This document shows positions 36,328 to 44,625 of a DNA stretch of 64,000 nt, piece after piece (position 1 is the first letter of the stretch; the number at the start of each line of letters is the position of its first letter). The stretch comes from CAYRGQ01 sp964444885 (GTDB lineage Bacteria > Bacteroidota > Bacteroidia > Sphingobacteriales > Sphingobacteriaceae). A model generated the notes under the pieces. That model did no database searches. It saw only the letters and a list, made by a program, of their open reading frames with translations, and was not told the origin of the DNA. Made by a program: the position numbers and the translations under genes. The DNA is taken from positions 1 to 64,000 of the forward strand of contig CAYUIZ010000006.1 of assembly GCA_964444885.1 (NCBI GenBank), written 5' to 3'.

Positions 36328-37692
36328 TTAAAAGATGATGGAATAACGGACGCTACCACGAACGGGAACCAGCAGTTCCTTGCCGTCTTGGTGGTCGCGG
36401 ATGAGGGGTTTCTCCCGCCCGCTGTCGTCCAGCCTGATATACCATGATTTGTCCCCGATCACGTACACGCCGTTGCCTTGGTCTTCGATCGCCGAAGCTT
36501 TGGCCAGCTGCAAGTAAAGATTGCTGGGTGCATTGCCTACGCGGACCGTGCGCGACAGGCCTTCGCCGTTAGGCAGGGGCACCGTACTATCTTCCACGGT
36601 CGTCCCAAAGAGTTCGTAGTTAAACGTCGGCTGGTCCTGCTTGTCCAAGCGGTATCCCTTGGGCCGGTATCCCGTTCCCGCGGTATCGCTCGGCCAGGCC
36701 GCCGTGCGGGAATCCAACTGGGCGAGCACCAGCTCGGGCGTACCGAAGTAAATGGGTGCACCCATAACACGTGACGTGCCATTACCGCGGTTGTGCCACA
36801 TCGGCGTCACATCCAGAAAATCGCCTCGCCACGCTTGCACGATCGTACCGTGGTCCATATCGTAGGTATAATGTACACGCTGGGGGTGCCCGACCGACAC
36901 GGCATGCACAACACGGATGCGCCCGGGTATATCGACGAAGCTACGTAATACGCGCGTGGTCTCGGCATTGACTAAGATCGGATTGGGTTGGTTATTGTTG
37001 CCTGGGCTGGGCTGTCCGCTGGGCAATTCGCTCACCTTGACATTGCGAAAAGCGACAGCCCCGCTAGTCGCCACACGCAATGGGCCGTGGGCTTTTTCGG
37101 TAGCACCAGAACGGGCTTGGAGCTGCGCGTTTTCGTGGATGGTCACGCCGTTGAGCTGCGCGCGCACCAACCGTGCGGCTGCCGTCTTCCGTCCTGCAGC
37201 GTCGAATTCCGGTGCGCGGAAGGCCAGCTTCACGTTTTGCCACAGACCGGGCGCTTTTCCGGCCTGCTGGCGGGGAGCATAACCTGTAATACCGCCGTTG
37301 CCCGTTGCTGCCGGATGCAGGTCGCCCCGGCTATCGCTGAGTATAAATTCATAAGCGTCTTGCAAGACGATCGTAGCGCGGGAACCCGCCGCTAAAAGGT
37401 AATCGAACTCCAGTTCGATATCCCCATGGTCCGTGGCTGTCACAAGGTCTGCGGCCTGGGCTACGCGCCGTGTCGGAATAAAAGCGAACACGCCTTCGCC
37501 AGCACGCGCGGTCATGGTTTGGGGTTTAGCAAAAGGCACGGACACGTCCGCTACCTGCTGCCATCCGTTGGTGGGCTGCCTAAAGGCTTGGAGACCAACT
37601 TGATCTTGCGAAAAAGCCACTTGAGGGGCCGCTACGCATAGCATAAGCATAACGCCCATCAATGCGCTTATTGGCCGAAAAAAACACTTCAT
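36328..37692 (-). CDS. Secreted DUF1080-like (3-keto-disaccharide hydrolase type) two-domain protein
   Basis: The 454-residue exported protein has a signal peptide ending near VAFSQ (about 29). Residues about 35-235 are a concanavalin-like domain of the DUF1080 / family-16-like type (DIELEFDYLLAAGSRATIVLQ shows the typical strand pattern, then GLWQNVKLAFRAP and VAFRNVKVSEL). Residues about 255-454 are a second beta domain (RVLRSFVDIPGRIRVVHA, VHYTYDMDHGTIVQAWRGDF) also found in sugar-dehydrogenase-like cytochrome proteins. DUF1080 enzymes cleave 3-keto-glycosides, and pairing with an oxidising cytochrome protein fits such a route. That activity is inferred. It heads the operon behind a LacI-type site. 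Confidence 0.8.
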   Translation of the reverse strand: MKCFFRPISALMGVMLMLCVAAPQVAFSQDQVGLQAFRQPTNGWQQVADVSVPFAKPQTMTARAGEGVFAFIPTRRVAQAADLVTATDHGDIELEFDYLLAAGSRATIVLQDAYEFILSDSRGDLHPAATGNGGITGYAPRQQAGKAPGLWQNVKLAFRAPEFDAAGRKTAAARLVRAQLNGVTIHENAQLQARSGATEKAHGPLRVATSGAVAFRNVKVSELPSGQPSPGNNNQPNPILVNAETTRVLRSFVDIPGRIRVVHAVSVGHPQRVHYTYDMDHGTIVQAWRGDFLDVTPMWHNRGNGTSRVMGAPIYFGTPELVLAQLDSRTAAWPSDTAGTGYRPKGYRLDKQDQPTFNYELFGTTVEDSTVPLPNGEGLSRTVRVGNAPSNLYLQLAKASAIEDQGNGVYVIGDKSWYIRLDDSGREKPLIRDHQDGKELLVPVRGSVRYSIIF

Positions 37693-37771
37693 TAATAATT
37701 CAAATTATGGTTATAATTCTATCTGTTTAGGTCGCTAAGATAAAAATTAGTTTGTATCTTCCGTACAGTCG

Positions 37772-37783
37772 TAAAACGTTTTA
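37772..37783. promoter_or_regulatory. LacI-type operator candidate upstream of the 37692 operon
   Basis: TAAAACGTTTTA is a perfect 12-bp palindrome, 79 bp before the start at 37692. It equals the core of the site at 22624-22639. A bound repressor here would control the DUF1080/cytochrome operon. Confidence 0.5.
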
Positions 37784-37833
37784 GCGGATATTAACATTTT
37801 ATTTACGATGATGGCGGAACTGCCTGTTGGGCA

Positions 37834-38796
37834 TTACGGTAATACGACCGCCTCAACGACGACGGCCCGGTGGTCTGACGGCCATGGTGTGACGACGATG
37901 TCGGAAAGCGGGGAATCCTCCCCGACCACGGAAGCCGCTTTGACGTCAAAGTGGTCCTTGCTGACTAGAATCAGGTCGATCCGGTCATGTATTTCCGGGT
38001 TGCGCCACACGCCTACCACGGAGGTCCAGGTGTAGCCCGGTTTGGCGCCGACATCGGGATGTACACTACGGAAGGCATCTTCGAAGCCTTGGTCGGCTAG
38101 CCAAGCGGTTGCAGGCCAGCGCACGGCGAAGGGCAGCAGCGAGTCGCCGCGTTCGCGGATGGCTTGCTCGGTCCAGTCGAGATAGCTTGGCTCGTTAAAA
38201 TCGCCTACCACGATAGTCGGGTAATCGGCGAACGGCGCCAACTCCGCCATTAAGCCCTCCACTTGATGAAGCCGGGTTTCACGCGCAGAGGCTTCGGCCG
38301 CTGGCGCGTCCAGCAATTTCCGGTCTGCAATATCGTAGGGTTCGTAAGGGGTGTACATTAGGTGCACGACGCCAAACACGACCTCCTTGCCCGCCTCCAC
38401 TTGTAGCAGTACCGCTTGGGAAATGCCTGCCGTATCCAAAGCCCGCAGCGGAAAGCGGGAAATGACGGCGCGGCTACCGTCGATGATATGGCAATCCCAG
38501 CCTAGGCTGTCAGCAAGCACGCGGGCCCGCGACTGGTTGTCCGTTTGGTTGGCGGTCTGCTCCTGCAAGCCCACGACATCCGCTTCGGACACGCGAATCG
38601 CTTCGAGCTGATACTTGATAGCCGTATCCCGCGGCAAACCGACGGCGTCGCCACCTTGCCAGAGATTGAATGTCATGGCCCGTATTACGATTTCCCGGGT
38701 GTCAGACCGTTGCGGATTTTGCTGGCAGGAAACCATCGCAAAAAGCCCGGCAAACAGGAGCAGTACGTAGGGGTTGATTCGGGAAGTTGCTTTCAT
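37834..38796 (-). CDS. Endonuclease/exonuclease/phosphatase-family lipoprotein
   Basis: The 320-residue lipoprotein has its lipobox at C24 (AMVSC). The EEP fold motifs are complete: MTFNLWQGGD, VVGLQEQ (metal Glu), VVFGVVHLMY, IVVGDFNEPSYLD (Asp/Asn), GYTWTS, HDRIDLILVS and the final catalytic WPSDHRAVVVE. Such exported EEP enzymes cleave phosphodiesters of nucleic acids, lipids or sugar phosphates; the substrate is unknown. A decayed EEP-like fragment lies just upstream. The gene precedes, but is separated by 141 bp and an operator from, the 37692 operon. Confidence 0.92.
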   Translation of the reverse strand: MKATSRINPYVLLLFAGLFAMVSCQQNPQRSDTREIVIRAMTFNLWQGGDAVGLPRDTAIKYQLEAIRVSEADVVGLQEQTANQTDNQSRARVLADSLGWDCHIIDGSRAVISRFPLRALDTAGISQAVLLQVEAGKEVVFGVVHLMYTPYEPYDIADRKLLDAPAAEASARETRLHQVEGLMAELAPFADYPTIVVGDFNEPSYLDWTEQAIRERGDSLLPFAVRWPATAWLADQGFEDAFRSVHPDVGAKPGYTWTSVVGVWRNPEIHDRIDLILVSKDHFDVKAASVVGEDSPLSDIVVTPWPSDHRAVVVEAVVLP

Positions 38797-39189
38797 GGTG
38801 GTATGGATTAATTAAATTGGAACGTCACAACGGCCGTTGCGCCTGACGGATACATCTCCGGATGAGAAGTGATCACCTCAGCGTCGGTGGCGCGGATGGC
38901 GTCGCCGCGGTAAAAACGTAATTTATGCGGTCGTGGTGCGAATCGGGAAACAATTCGGGGAACGCATCCTTAAACCCTGTTCGTCCCATTAATAAAGTGA
39001 TCGGAAAGGCATCGCGTCGCCTCCGCTTTTCTTCCCTCCTGCCCCAGAATAATTCTGCGAAAGCCAGAACAACGATATCCCTAACTGGCCGCGTTGTCCT
39101 GCCAAACATCGCCGTACCGCACGGAACCATCCGAAATCTTGATCCTCCGGTTTTCCTTACGTCTTGTGCCGAAATCTAACGGACTCGCA
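38797..39189. other. Intergenic region containing the EEP relic
   Basis: The relic occupies 38808-38998. I see no further gene in 39000-39189; minus-strand frames there are broken by stops and match nothing I recognise. Confidence 0.6.
38808..38998 (-). pseudogene. Remnant of the 3' end of an EEP-like gene, frameshifted
   Basis: On the minus strand one frame reads GFKDAFPELFPDSHHDRINYVF (only the HDRINYVF part is diagnostic) and the next frame continues YRGDAIRATDAEVITSHPEM and MYPSGATAVVTFQFN to a stop at 38808-38810. Adding one T to the TTTTT run near 38912 would join them. HDRI-N-Y followed by a SHP-x-YPS-x-AVV tail is the end of an endonuclease/exonuclease/phosphatase domain, the family of the intact neighbour at 37834. 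The final motif has lost its expected Asp-His (PSDH becomes PSGA). No matching upstream part was found, so this is a truncated relic. Confidence 0.45.
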
Positions 39190-39792
39190 CTATTTCGTTG
39201 CCCGGATGTCGATATCCAAGGTGATCTCGTCCAGGATCGCCCGATCGCCCAAACCACTGAAGAAATTTCCGGAGCGGAATTTCACATCAAATTGCGTGCG
39301 GTCATACGTGACGCCTTTTGCCGTGGCGCGCACGTCGTTAGGGTTCTTGGTGATTGTCGCCGGAAAAGTCAGCGCTTTGGTAATTCCTTTGATAGTCAAG
39401 TCGCCTGTGACGGTTGCTTTACTGCCTCTGCCTTCGACCTTCGTGATGACGAACTTGGCTTCAGGAAATTTGGGAGCATCAAAAAAATCTTCGTTTTTGA
39501 GGTGGTTCTCCAGCCGGGTAGCACGGGCGCCCTCGAGGTCGGTGACTTTGATGCTGTTGATATCGATGGTGAAATTTCCGGCAGTTAACCGGTTGCCGTC
39601 AAATACCAAGTTGCCCTTACTGACAGCGATGGTACCGTCATGCCCGCCTCCCGCCACGTTTTTACCAGCCCAAACGATTATCGAATTCGCGGTATCAACG
39701 TTGTACGAATCCAGTTTTTTCGAGGTAAATGCGGTCAGTGCGACAGCGCCAGCCACGAACAGGGCCAACAAGCTTATTTTCGTTCTTTTCAT
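39190..39792 (-). CDS. YceI-family periplasmic lipid-binding-like protein
   Basis: The 200-residue exported protein starts at ATG 39792 (MKRTKISLLALFVAG) with a signal peptide ending around residue 22. The YceI lipocalin-like barrel is clear: LDSYNVDTANSIIVWAG, HDGTIAVSKGNLVF, MNFTIDIN-like FTIDINSIKVTDL, HLKNEDFFDAPKFPEAKF, VTGDLTIKGITKAL and DRTQFDVKFRSGNFF. YceI proteins bind isoprenoid-type lipids. The in-frame extension up to 40095 crosses the promoter and is not coding. A -7 box lies at 39826-39833. Confidence 0.93.
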   Translation of the reverse strand: MKRTKISLLALFVAGAVALTAFTSKKLDSYNVDTANSIIVWAGKNVAGGGHDGTIAVSKGNLVFDGNRLTAGNFTIDINSIKVTDLEGARATRLENHLKNEDFFDAPKFPEAKFVITKVEGRGSKATVTGDLTIKGITKALTFPATITKNPNDVRATAKGVTYDRTQFDVKFRSGNFFSGLGDRAILDEITLDIDIRATK

Positions 39793-39825
39793 GTAATTAT
39801 GTTGTATTTTAGGGTTTATTCGAAC

Positions 39826-39833
39826 CAAAGATA
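39826..39833 (-). promoter_or_regulatory. -7 box of the YceI gene
   Basis: TATCTTTG on the minus strand matches TAnnTTTG; the leader would be about 30 nt. It excludes the longer upstream reading frame as the start. Confidence 0.55.
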
Positions 39834-40072
39834 CCCGATTAGGCAATTGATACATCCCATTTACCCTGTGTTTCAAACATATTACATAGTGACACGGGGC
39901 AAGACGACCTAACGAGTCCCTCTTTTCGTCCGGGCAGCCGCAACGATCAGAAAACACGGAATGGCCCGGGCGCCGGGCGCTTTCCGGGGGCGCTGGGCGT
40001 CCCCTCAGTCGCGGGAAACCCCTCCCTGTGTTTTTCCGCACAACCGCACCTCCATAAGTGATAATAAAAACA

Positions 40073-40080
40073 TACATTTG
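40073..40080 (+). promoter_or_regulatory. -7 box of the antiporter operon
   Basis: TACATTTG matches TAnnTTTG. The -33 element is unclear. The leader to 40210 would be about 125 nt. Confidence 0.45.
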
Positions 40081-40209
40081 TATCGAAGCCTGCATGCGAC
40101 GGTGTACCCGGCGCGTGGGGTTTATGGGGCGGATCCCCCGGATTCATGCCATGCGTGCGCATTTTTCTCGCGCTTTCGCCAACTATTCTGAGGATAAACT
40201 ATATACGTA

Positions 40210-40689
40210 ATGTCAATTGTAAGAGAATCGGATCTAATCGGTATTGGCAAAAAATACCAGATCGAGACACAAGCCGGCGACAACATGGTCGTGGTGATTC
40301 ATGACGACGGCTTGCGCGAGCTTTACCGCTATGATGAGGAAGAGAGCGAATCGAAGTGCGTTATGACCCTATCCGACGAGGAATCCCGGCAGGTAGCAGG
40401 CATCATCGGCGGCTTGTCCTACAAACCGAGGGCCTTGGAAACAATCGAGGTAGCCCTTGACGACCTGATCATCGAGTGGTACAAGGTAGAGGAAAGGGCA
40501 TCCAGCCTCGGCAAGACCGTCGGCGAGCTGGAGATACGCCAGCAAACGGGCGCATCCATCATTGCGGCCATCAAAGACGGCGACAGCATCATTAACCCCG
40601 GGCCGGACTACACCATCGAGGCAAACACCACGCTGGTCGTGGCCGGCAAACGAAGCCACATTAAGCTGTTCAGGGAGTTAATTACATAG
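40210..40689 (+). CDS. Cation:proton antiporter regulatory subunit (KhtT-like)
   Basis: This 159-residue cytoplasmic protein has an N-terminal segment of about 75 residues (KKYQIETQAGDNMVVV) and a C-terminal RCK_C/TrkA-C domain (about 78-158; LDDLIIEWYKVEERASSL, GASIIAAIKDGD, LVVAGKRSHIKLF). This layout matches KhtT, the regulatory subunit of the KhtU K+/H+ antiporter. The antiporter gene follows after 27 bp, which supports the assignment. Ligand sensing through RCK_C is known in the family and not shown here. Confidence 0.92.
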   Translation: MSIVRESDLIGIGKKYQIETQAGDNMVVVIHDDGLRELYRYDEEESESKCVMTLSDEESRQVAGIIGGLSYKPRALETIEVALDDLIIEWYKVEERASSLGKTVGELEIRQQTGASIIAAIKDGDSIINPGPDYTIEANTTLVVAGKRSHIKLFRELIT

Positions 40690-40716
40690 TTTTAAACACA
40701 TCAGCAACGCGATTAA

Positions 40717-41952
40717 ATGATGTCCCACACCCTCATATTTGAGATTGGTATTGCCATTGGATTGGTGGCGACCGTGGGTCTCCTTTCCAATAAACTGCGG
40801 TTTTCCGTTATTCCGTTCTTCATCTTGATAGGCATGGTCTTGGGTGACCACGCGCCTAAGTGGGGAGTGATCGACCTGTCGTTTACCGAGAGCAAGCCCT
40901 TCATTGACTTTATGGGCCGGCTGGGCGTGCTGTTTCTACTGTTCTACCTGGGCTTGGAGTTTTCGGTAGGCCGTTTGGTCAAATCGGGGAAATCCATTGT
41001 CACGGGCGGTACGGTGTACGTCCTTCTCAATTTCGTTTCGGGGTTGCTGATCGGCTGGCTCATGGGCCTTCCATTCAAGGAAGTGATGGTGATCTGCGGG
41101 ATTATGACGAGTTCCTCGACTGCAATCGTCGCCAAGGTACTGACCGACCTCAAGCGCACGGCCAATCCTGAAACCGAGGTCATCATGGGCATGATCATGT
41201 TTGACGATCTGTTCATCGCGATGCACATTTCTTTCCTGTCGGGCCTGATTCTGACGGGCAGCAGCTCCTTTTGGGCAGTGGCCGGCACCTCCCTGCTGGC
41301 ACTGGGATTTATCCTGGCGTTTTTAGTCTTCGGGCGCAAGCTCGTGCCCGCAATCGACAAACTGCTCGCTGTCAATTCTTCCGAATTATTCATCCTCGTT
41401 ATCTTCGCACTGCTGTTTATTGTAGCGGGATTTTCGGAAACCATTCATGTCGCCGAAGCCATTGGCGCGCTGATGGCGGGACTGGTATTGGCCGATTCGC
41501 GGTATATCAAGCGAATTGAGCAGATGATATTGCCGTACAAGGACTTTTTCGGAGCGATGTTCTTTTTCAGTTTCGGGCTTTCGATCGATCCCACCACGCT
41601 GGGCGGTGCGGTCATGTGGGCATCCATCGCGGCAGGGATCACCATCCTCTGCAACGTGGCATCGGGTTATTTTGCAGCCCGCTTTTCCGGGCTACGGCGC
41701 AAGACGGCGTTCGATATCGGCTTTACGCTGGCCGCCCGCGGCGAGTTTTCCATCATCATGGCCAATATCGGCAAGGCGGGAAACCTGCTCCCCATCATCC
41801 AGTCGTTTGTGGTCGTATATGTGCTTATCCTATCGATCGTAGCACCCATCCTGACGAAGGAATCGCGAAACATCTGGGCATTTATCTTTGGGAGCGACAA
41901 GCCTGACAGAAAAATAACCAAGAAACTAAGCGACTTGGAGGGAAATTCCTAG
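40717..41952 (+). CDS. Cation:proton antiporter of the CPA2 family (KhtU-like)
   Basis: The 411-residue integral membrane protein has about 12 hydrophobic helices. The Na+/H+ exchanger fold shows LGVLFLLFYLGLEFS, MTSSSTAIVAKVLTDL, EVIMGMIMFDDLFIA (acidic transport residues) and GEFSIIMANIGK. It probably exports K+ (or Na+) in exchange for protons, regulated by the subunit encoded just upstream. It has no RCK domains of its own, consistent with a separate subunit. Confidence 0.95.
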   Translation: MMSHTLIFEIGIAIGLVATVGLLSNKLRFSVIPFFILIGMVLGDHAPKWGVIDLSFTESKPFIDFMGRLGVLFLLFYLGLEFSVGRLVKSGKSIVTGGTVYVLLNFVSGLLIGWLMGLPFKEVMVICGIMTSSSTAIVAKVLTDLKRTANPETEVIMGMIMFDDLFIAMHISFLSGLILTGSSSFWAVAGTSLLALGFILAFLVFGRKLVPAIDKLLAVNSSELFILVIFALLFIVAGFSETIHVAEAIGALMAGLVLADSRYIKRIEQMILPYKDFFGAMFFFSFGLSIDPTTLGGAVMWASIAAGITILCNVASGYFAARFSGLRRKTAFDIGFTLAARGEFSIIMANIGKAGNLLPIIQSFVVVYVLILSIVAPILTKESRNIWAFIFGSDKPDRKITKKLSDLEGNS

Positions 41953-41966
41953 GCCACTTTGCGGGC

Positions 41967-42287
41967 TTACATAAACCCCAGTTCTAACCGGGCTTCCTCA
42001 CTCATCATGCTCCGGTCCCAAGGCGGATCGAAGGTAAGCTCTACCAAAGCTTGCTTCACACCGGGCACGCCAGCCACTTTCTGCTGTACTTCGTCCATAA
42101 TCTGCCCTGCCACGGGACACCCCGGCGCAGTCAGCGTCATCACCACCTTGGCCGTTCCGTCTTCTTTGGTGATAATCTCATACACCAAGCCGAGCTCACA
42201 GATATTGACCGGGATCTCCGGGTCGTAAACCGTTTCCAAAGCCTCCCTGATCGCCGGGGCGATATTCAGTCGGTCCAATACAATCAT
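41967..42287 (-). CDS. MIP18/DUF59-family iron-sulfur assembly protein
   Basis: This 106-residue cytoplasmic protein has the MIP18 fold: IREALETVYDPEIPVNICELGLVY, VVMTLTAPGCPVA with its conserved Cys, and ELTFDPPWDRSMMSEEARLELGF. The family (SufT, PaaD, Cia2) takes part in Fe-S cluster assembly or maturation. The start is ATG 42287, preceded by GGAGAG in a good ribosome-binding position; the upstream TTG-initiated frame overlaps the promoter box (42321-42328). It is convergent with the antiporter gene, 14 bp between stops. Confidence 0.93.
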   Translation of the reverse strand: MIVLDRLNIAPAIREALETVYDPEIPVNICELGLVYEIITKEDGTAKVVMTLTAPGCPVAGQIMDEVQQKVAGVPGVKQALVELTFDPPWDRSMMSEEARLELGFM

Positions 42288-42320
42288 TGTTCTCTCCTTT
42301 CGATTAAGTACGTTAATATA

Positions 42321-42328
42321 CAAATTTA
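42321..42328 (-). promoter_or_regulatory. -7 box of the MIP18-family gene
   Basis: TAAATTTG on the minus strand matches TAnnTTTG; predicted leader about 30 nt with a ribosome-binding site GGAGAG near 42293-42298. Confidence 0.5.
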
Positions 42329-42441
42329 CAAAATATAACCGGAGTAAAGGCCTGAAACGCCGGGGCGCGGCAGAAACAAAGCGTTCTATCCCACCTATTT
42401 AAGCCGAAAACCGTATCTTTCCGTTCAAAAGCGAGGGCAAG

Positions 42442-43935
42442 ATGCAACATATTCCTACTTCCGAACAGACCCGGCTGGCCGACCGGCACACGATCGAACA
42501 CGAACCTATCGCTTCGATCGACCTGATGGAACGCGCATCGCGGGCCTTCACCACCCGCTTCATGGAAATCGCCCCCGACAATTCGGCCTCGATTCTAGTC
42601 TGCGCCGGTACGGGCAACAACGGCGGGGATGGATTGGCCATCGCCCGTATGCTGCACCAGCTGGGGTATCCGCATGTCTCGGTTTGGGTGGCTCGGTTCA
42701 CCCGCAATGAAACGGCCGATTTTACCACGAACCTCAGTCGGTTGGCGGACACAGGCGTCGATATTAACGAGCTCCTGCCTGGGCATCCGCTGCCGCCCAT
42801 CACTGCGAGCTTCGTCATCGACGCGCTCATTGGCGCGGGCCTAAACAAACCGCTCACCGGCGATTTTCTCCGGCTGGTACGCCACCTAAATGCCGCGGGC
42901 AAGTCGGTCATTGCGGTAGACATCCCGACAGGATTGCCCAGTGAAGGACCGATTGACCCAGCTACCGAAGCAACCCTCGCCTGCGAAGCCATCGCTTTCC
43001 AACGTCCGAAACTAAATTTCTTCTTTCCGGAATCTGCTCCAGCAGTAAGCCGCTTCCACACGGTACCTATCGGTCTCGACGAGGCGTTTATCAATGCTTT
43101 GCCAACGGATTTCATGTTGTTGGAACGTAGCGACATAACGCGTATCTACCAGCCCAGAAAGCCTTTTAGCCACAAAGGAACCTATGGTCACGCGCTCATC
43201 GTAGCGGGTCATGCCCGCACCATGGGCGCAGCGCTGCTATGTGCCGGCGCATGTGTCCATACCGGTGCCGGTTTAACCACGGCTTCCATACCAAAAGAAG
43301 GGCTTACAGCGCTCAACATTGCCCATCCAGAGGCAATGTACCTTCCACGCCAAGACACCGCCACGAACCTGGATCCCTATGATGCGATCGCCATCGGGCC
43401 CGGACTCGGCTCCGAAACACAACTGCTCGAAAGCGTACTGGATCAACGGGGAAAACCGGTAGTATTCGATGCTGACGCAATCAATTCCATGGCCCAGCAT
43501 CCGGCGTATCTGGACCGGCTGCCGCCTGCCTGCATCCTGACGCCCCACGCCAAGGAGTTTGACCGCCTATTCGGCACCCAACCCAGTTGGTGGAATCGTG
43601 TAGAAACAGCGCGTGAACGGGCTGTTCGGCACCAAGTCGTGATTGTGCTGAAAAACCGCTTCACCTTCATCATCACCCCTGAAGGAAACGTACTGATTAA
43701 TCCCACGGGAAATCCGGCAATGGCGAGCGGCGGGATGGGCGACGTGTTAACGGGCATGCTCGTGGCTTTTCTGGCGCAAGGATACGCAGCAACAGATAGT
43801 GCCGTATTAGCCTGTTATTTGCACGGGCTCGCGGGCGACCAGCTGAACAAACAGGGCTTGGCCGTTATCCCGGCATCCCGATTGCTCCGGTCGATTCCCG
43901 CAGTCATGGGCACGCTCGACGAGCATAATGCGTGA
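42442..43935 (+). CDS. nnr: Bifunctional NAD(P)H-hydrate epimerase / ADP-dependent dehydratase
   Basis: The 497-residue enzyme repairs hydrated NADH and NADPH. The N-terminal YjeF_N domain (about 1-215) epimerises (R)- to (S)-NADHX and shows LMERASRAF, GTGNNGGDGLAIARML and AVDIPTGLPS. The C-terminal ribokinase-like domain (about 225-490) dehydrates (S)-NADHX with ADP, shown by GHALIVAGHARTMGAALL, IGPGLGSE, LTPHAKEF, PTGNPAMASGGMGDVLTGM. Both halves look complete. A near-consensus TATCTTTC box lies at 42413-42420. Confidence 0.96.
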   Translation: MQHIPTSEQTRLADRHTIEHEPIASIDLMERASRAFTTRFMEIAPDNSASILVCAGTGNNGGDGLAIARMLHQLGYPHVSVWVARFTRNETADFTTNLSRLADTGVDINELLPGHPLPPITASFVIDALIGAGLNKPLTGDFLRLVRHLNAAGKSVIAVDIPTGLPSEGPIDPATEATLACEAIAFQRPKLNFFFPESAPAVSRFHTVPIGLDEAFINALPTDFMLLERSDITRIYQPRKPFSHKGTYGHALIVAGHARTMGAALLCAGACVHTGAGLTTASIPKEGLTALNIAHPEAMYLPRQDTATNLDPYDAIAIGPGLGSETQLLESVLDQRGKPVVFDADAINSMAQHPAYLDRLPPACILTPHAKEFDRLFGTQPSWWNRVETARERAVRHQVVIVLKNRFTFIITPEGNVLINPTGNPAMASGGMGDVLTGMLVAFLAQGYAATDSAVLACYLHGLAGDQLNKQGLAVIPASRLLRSIPAVMGTLDEHNA

Positions 43936-43941
43936 GGTCGG

Positions 43942-44625
43942 CTACTCGACTTCGATGGGTTCGCGGGCAGATTCGGCTTGCGGCGCTTTCTTCTTACCCC
44001 GCCCCCGGAGTATATTGAGGATAACCGGCATGGTGGCCAGGGCTACAATACCGAAAATGACATATTCGAGATTGCCTTTTACCCATTCGTTGTCGCCCAA
44101 AACGTATCCCGCAGTCACGATGCTTCCTACCCAGATAAACGCACCCGTGATGTTATACAGGGCGAATTTCTTGATGTCCATACGAACGATGCCCGCGACG
44201 ATGGGCGCAAATGTGCGAACGATAGGCAAAAAACGGGCAAGAATGATCGCTCCGCCGCCACGCTTGTGGTAAAACTCTTCGGCTTTTTGCAAATATGCCT
44301 TCTTGAAGATGAACGAATCGGGTCTATTTACGAGATAAGGACCGAATCGCTTGCCGGTCCAATATCCCACAAAATTCCCCAGAATACCAGCCGTAGACAT
44401 CGCCAAGATCCAATACAGCAACGTCATTACCGAATCCGCCTGGGACAGCGGGATACTGGCAATGATGATCCCCGCAATAAAAAGCATGGGGTCTCCGGGC
44501 AGGAAAAACCCAATGAAAATACCCGTCTCAGCGAAAATAATAAACAGCAACAGGTACAAGCCACCATTGGCAACGATCCATTCCGGATCGGAAAGATTAC
44601 TTAAGAAAGCTAAAAAATCGACCAC
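43942..44625 (-). CDS. DedA-family membrane protein
   Basis: This 227-residue inner-membrane protein has the DedA/VTT domain: AETGIFIGFFLPGDPMLF near the N-terminus, GNFVGYWTGKRFG, ILARFLPIVRTFAPIVAG and several hydrophobic helices. Family members are proposed lipid-scramblase or transporter-like proteins. The start appears to be GTG at 44625, as no ATG is close. The last residues are a basic stretch followed by an acidic tail. It converges with the nnr gene, 6 bp between stops. Confidence 0.93.
   Translation of the reverse strand: MVDFLAFLSNLSDPEWIVANGGLYLLLFIIFAETGIFIGFFLPGDPMLFIAGIIIASIPLSQADSVMTLLYWILAMSTAGILGNFVGYWTGKRFGPYLVNRPDSFIFKKAYLQKAEEFYHKRGGGAIILARFLPIVRTFAPIVAGIVRMDIKKFALYNITGAFIWVGSIVTAGYVLGDNEWVKGNLEYVIFGIVALATMPVILNILRGRGKKKAPQAESAREPIEVE

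Larger units (their letters stand above)
39793..40209. other. Divergent promoter region with a GC-rich structured segment
   Basis: This 417-bp gap carries the YceI promoter on the left and a promoter for the antiporter genes on the right. Between them, 39950-40045 is unusually GC-rich (gggcgccgggcgc, ccgggggcgctgggcg) and is flanked by complementary arms AAAACAC (about 39951-39957) and GTGTTTT (about 40028-40034). It has no coding frame worth calling. Confidence 0.55.

Noticed and set aside
39793..40095. N-terminal extension of the YceI protein by 101 residues
   Set aside because: It crosses the -7 promoter box and has no similarity; the ATG at 39792 begins a normal signal peptide.
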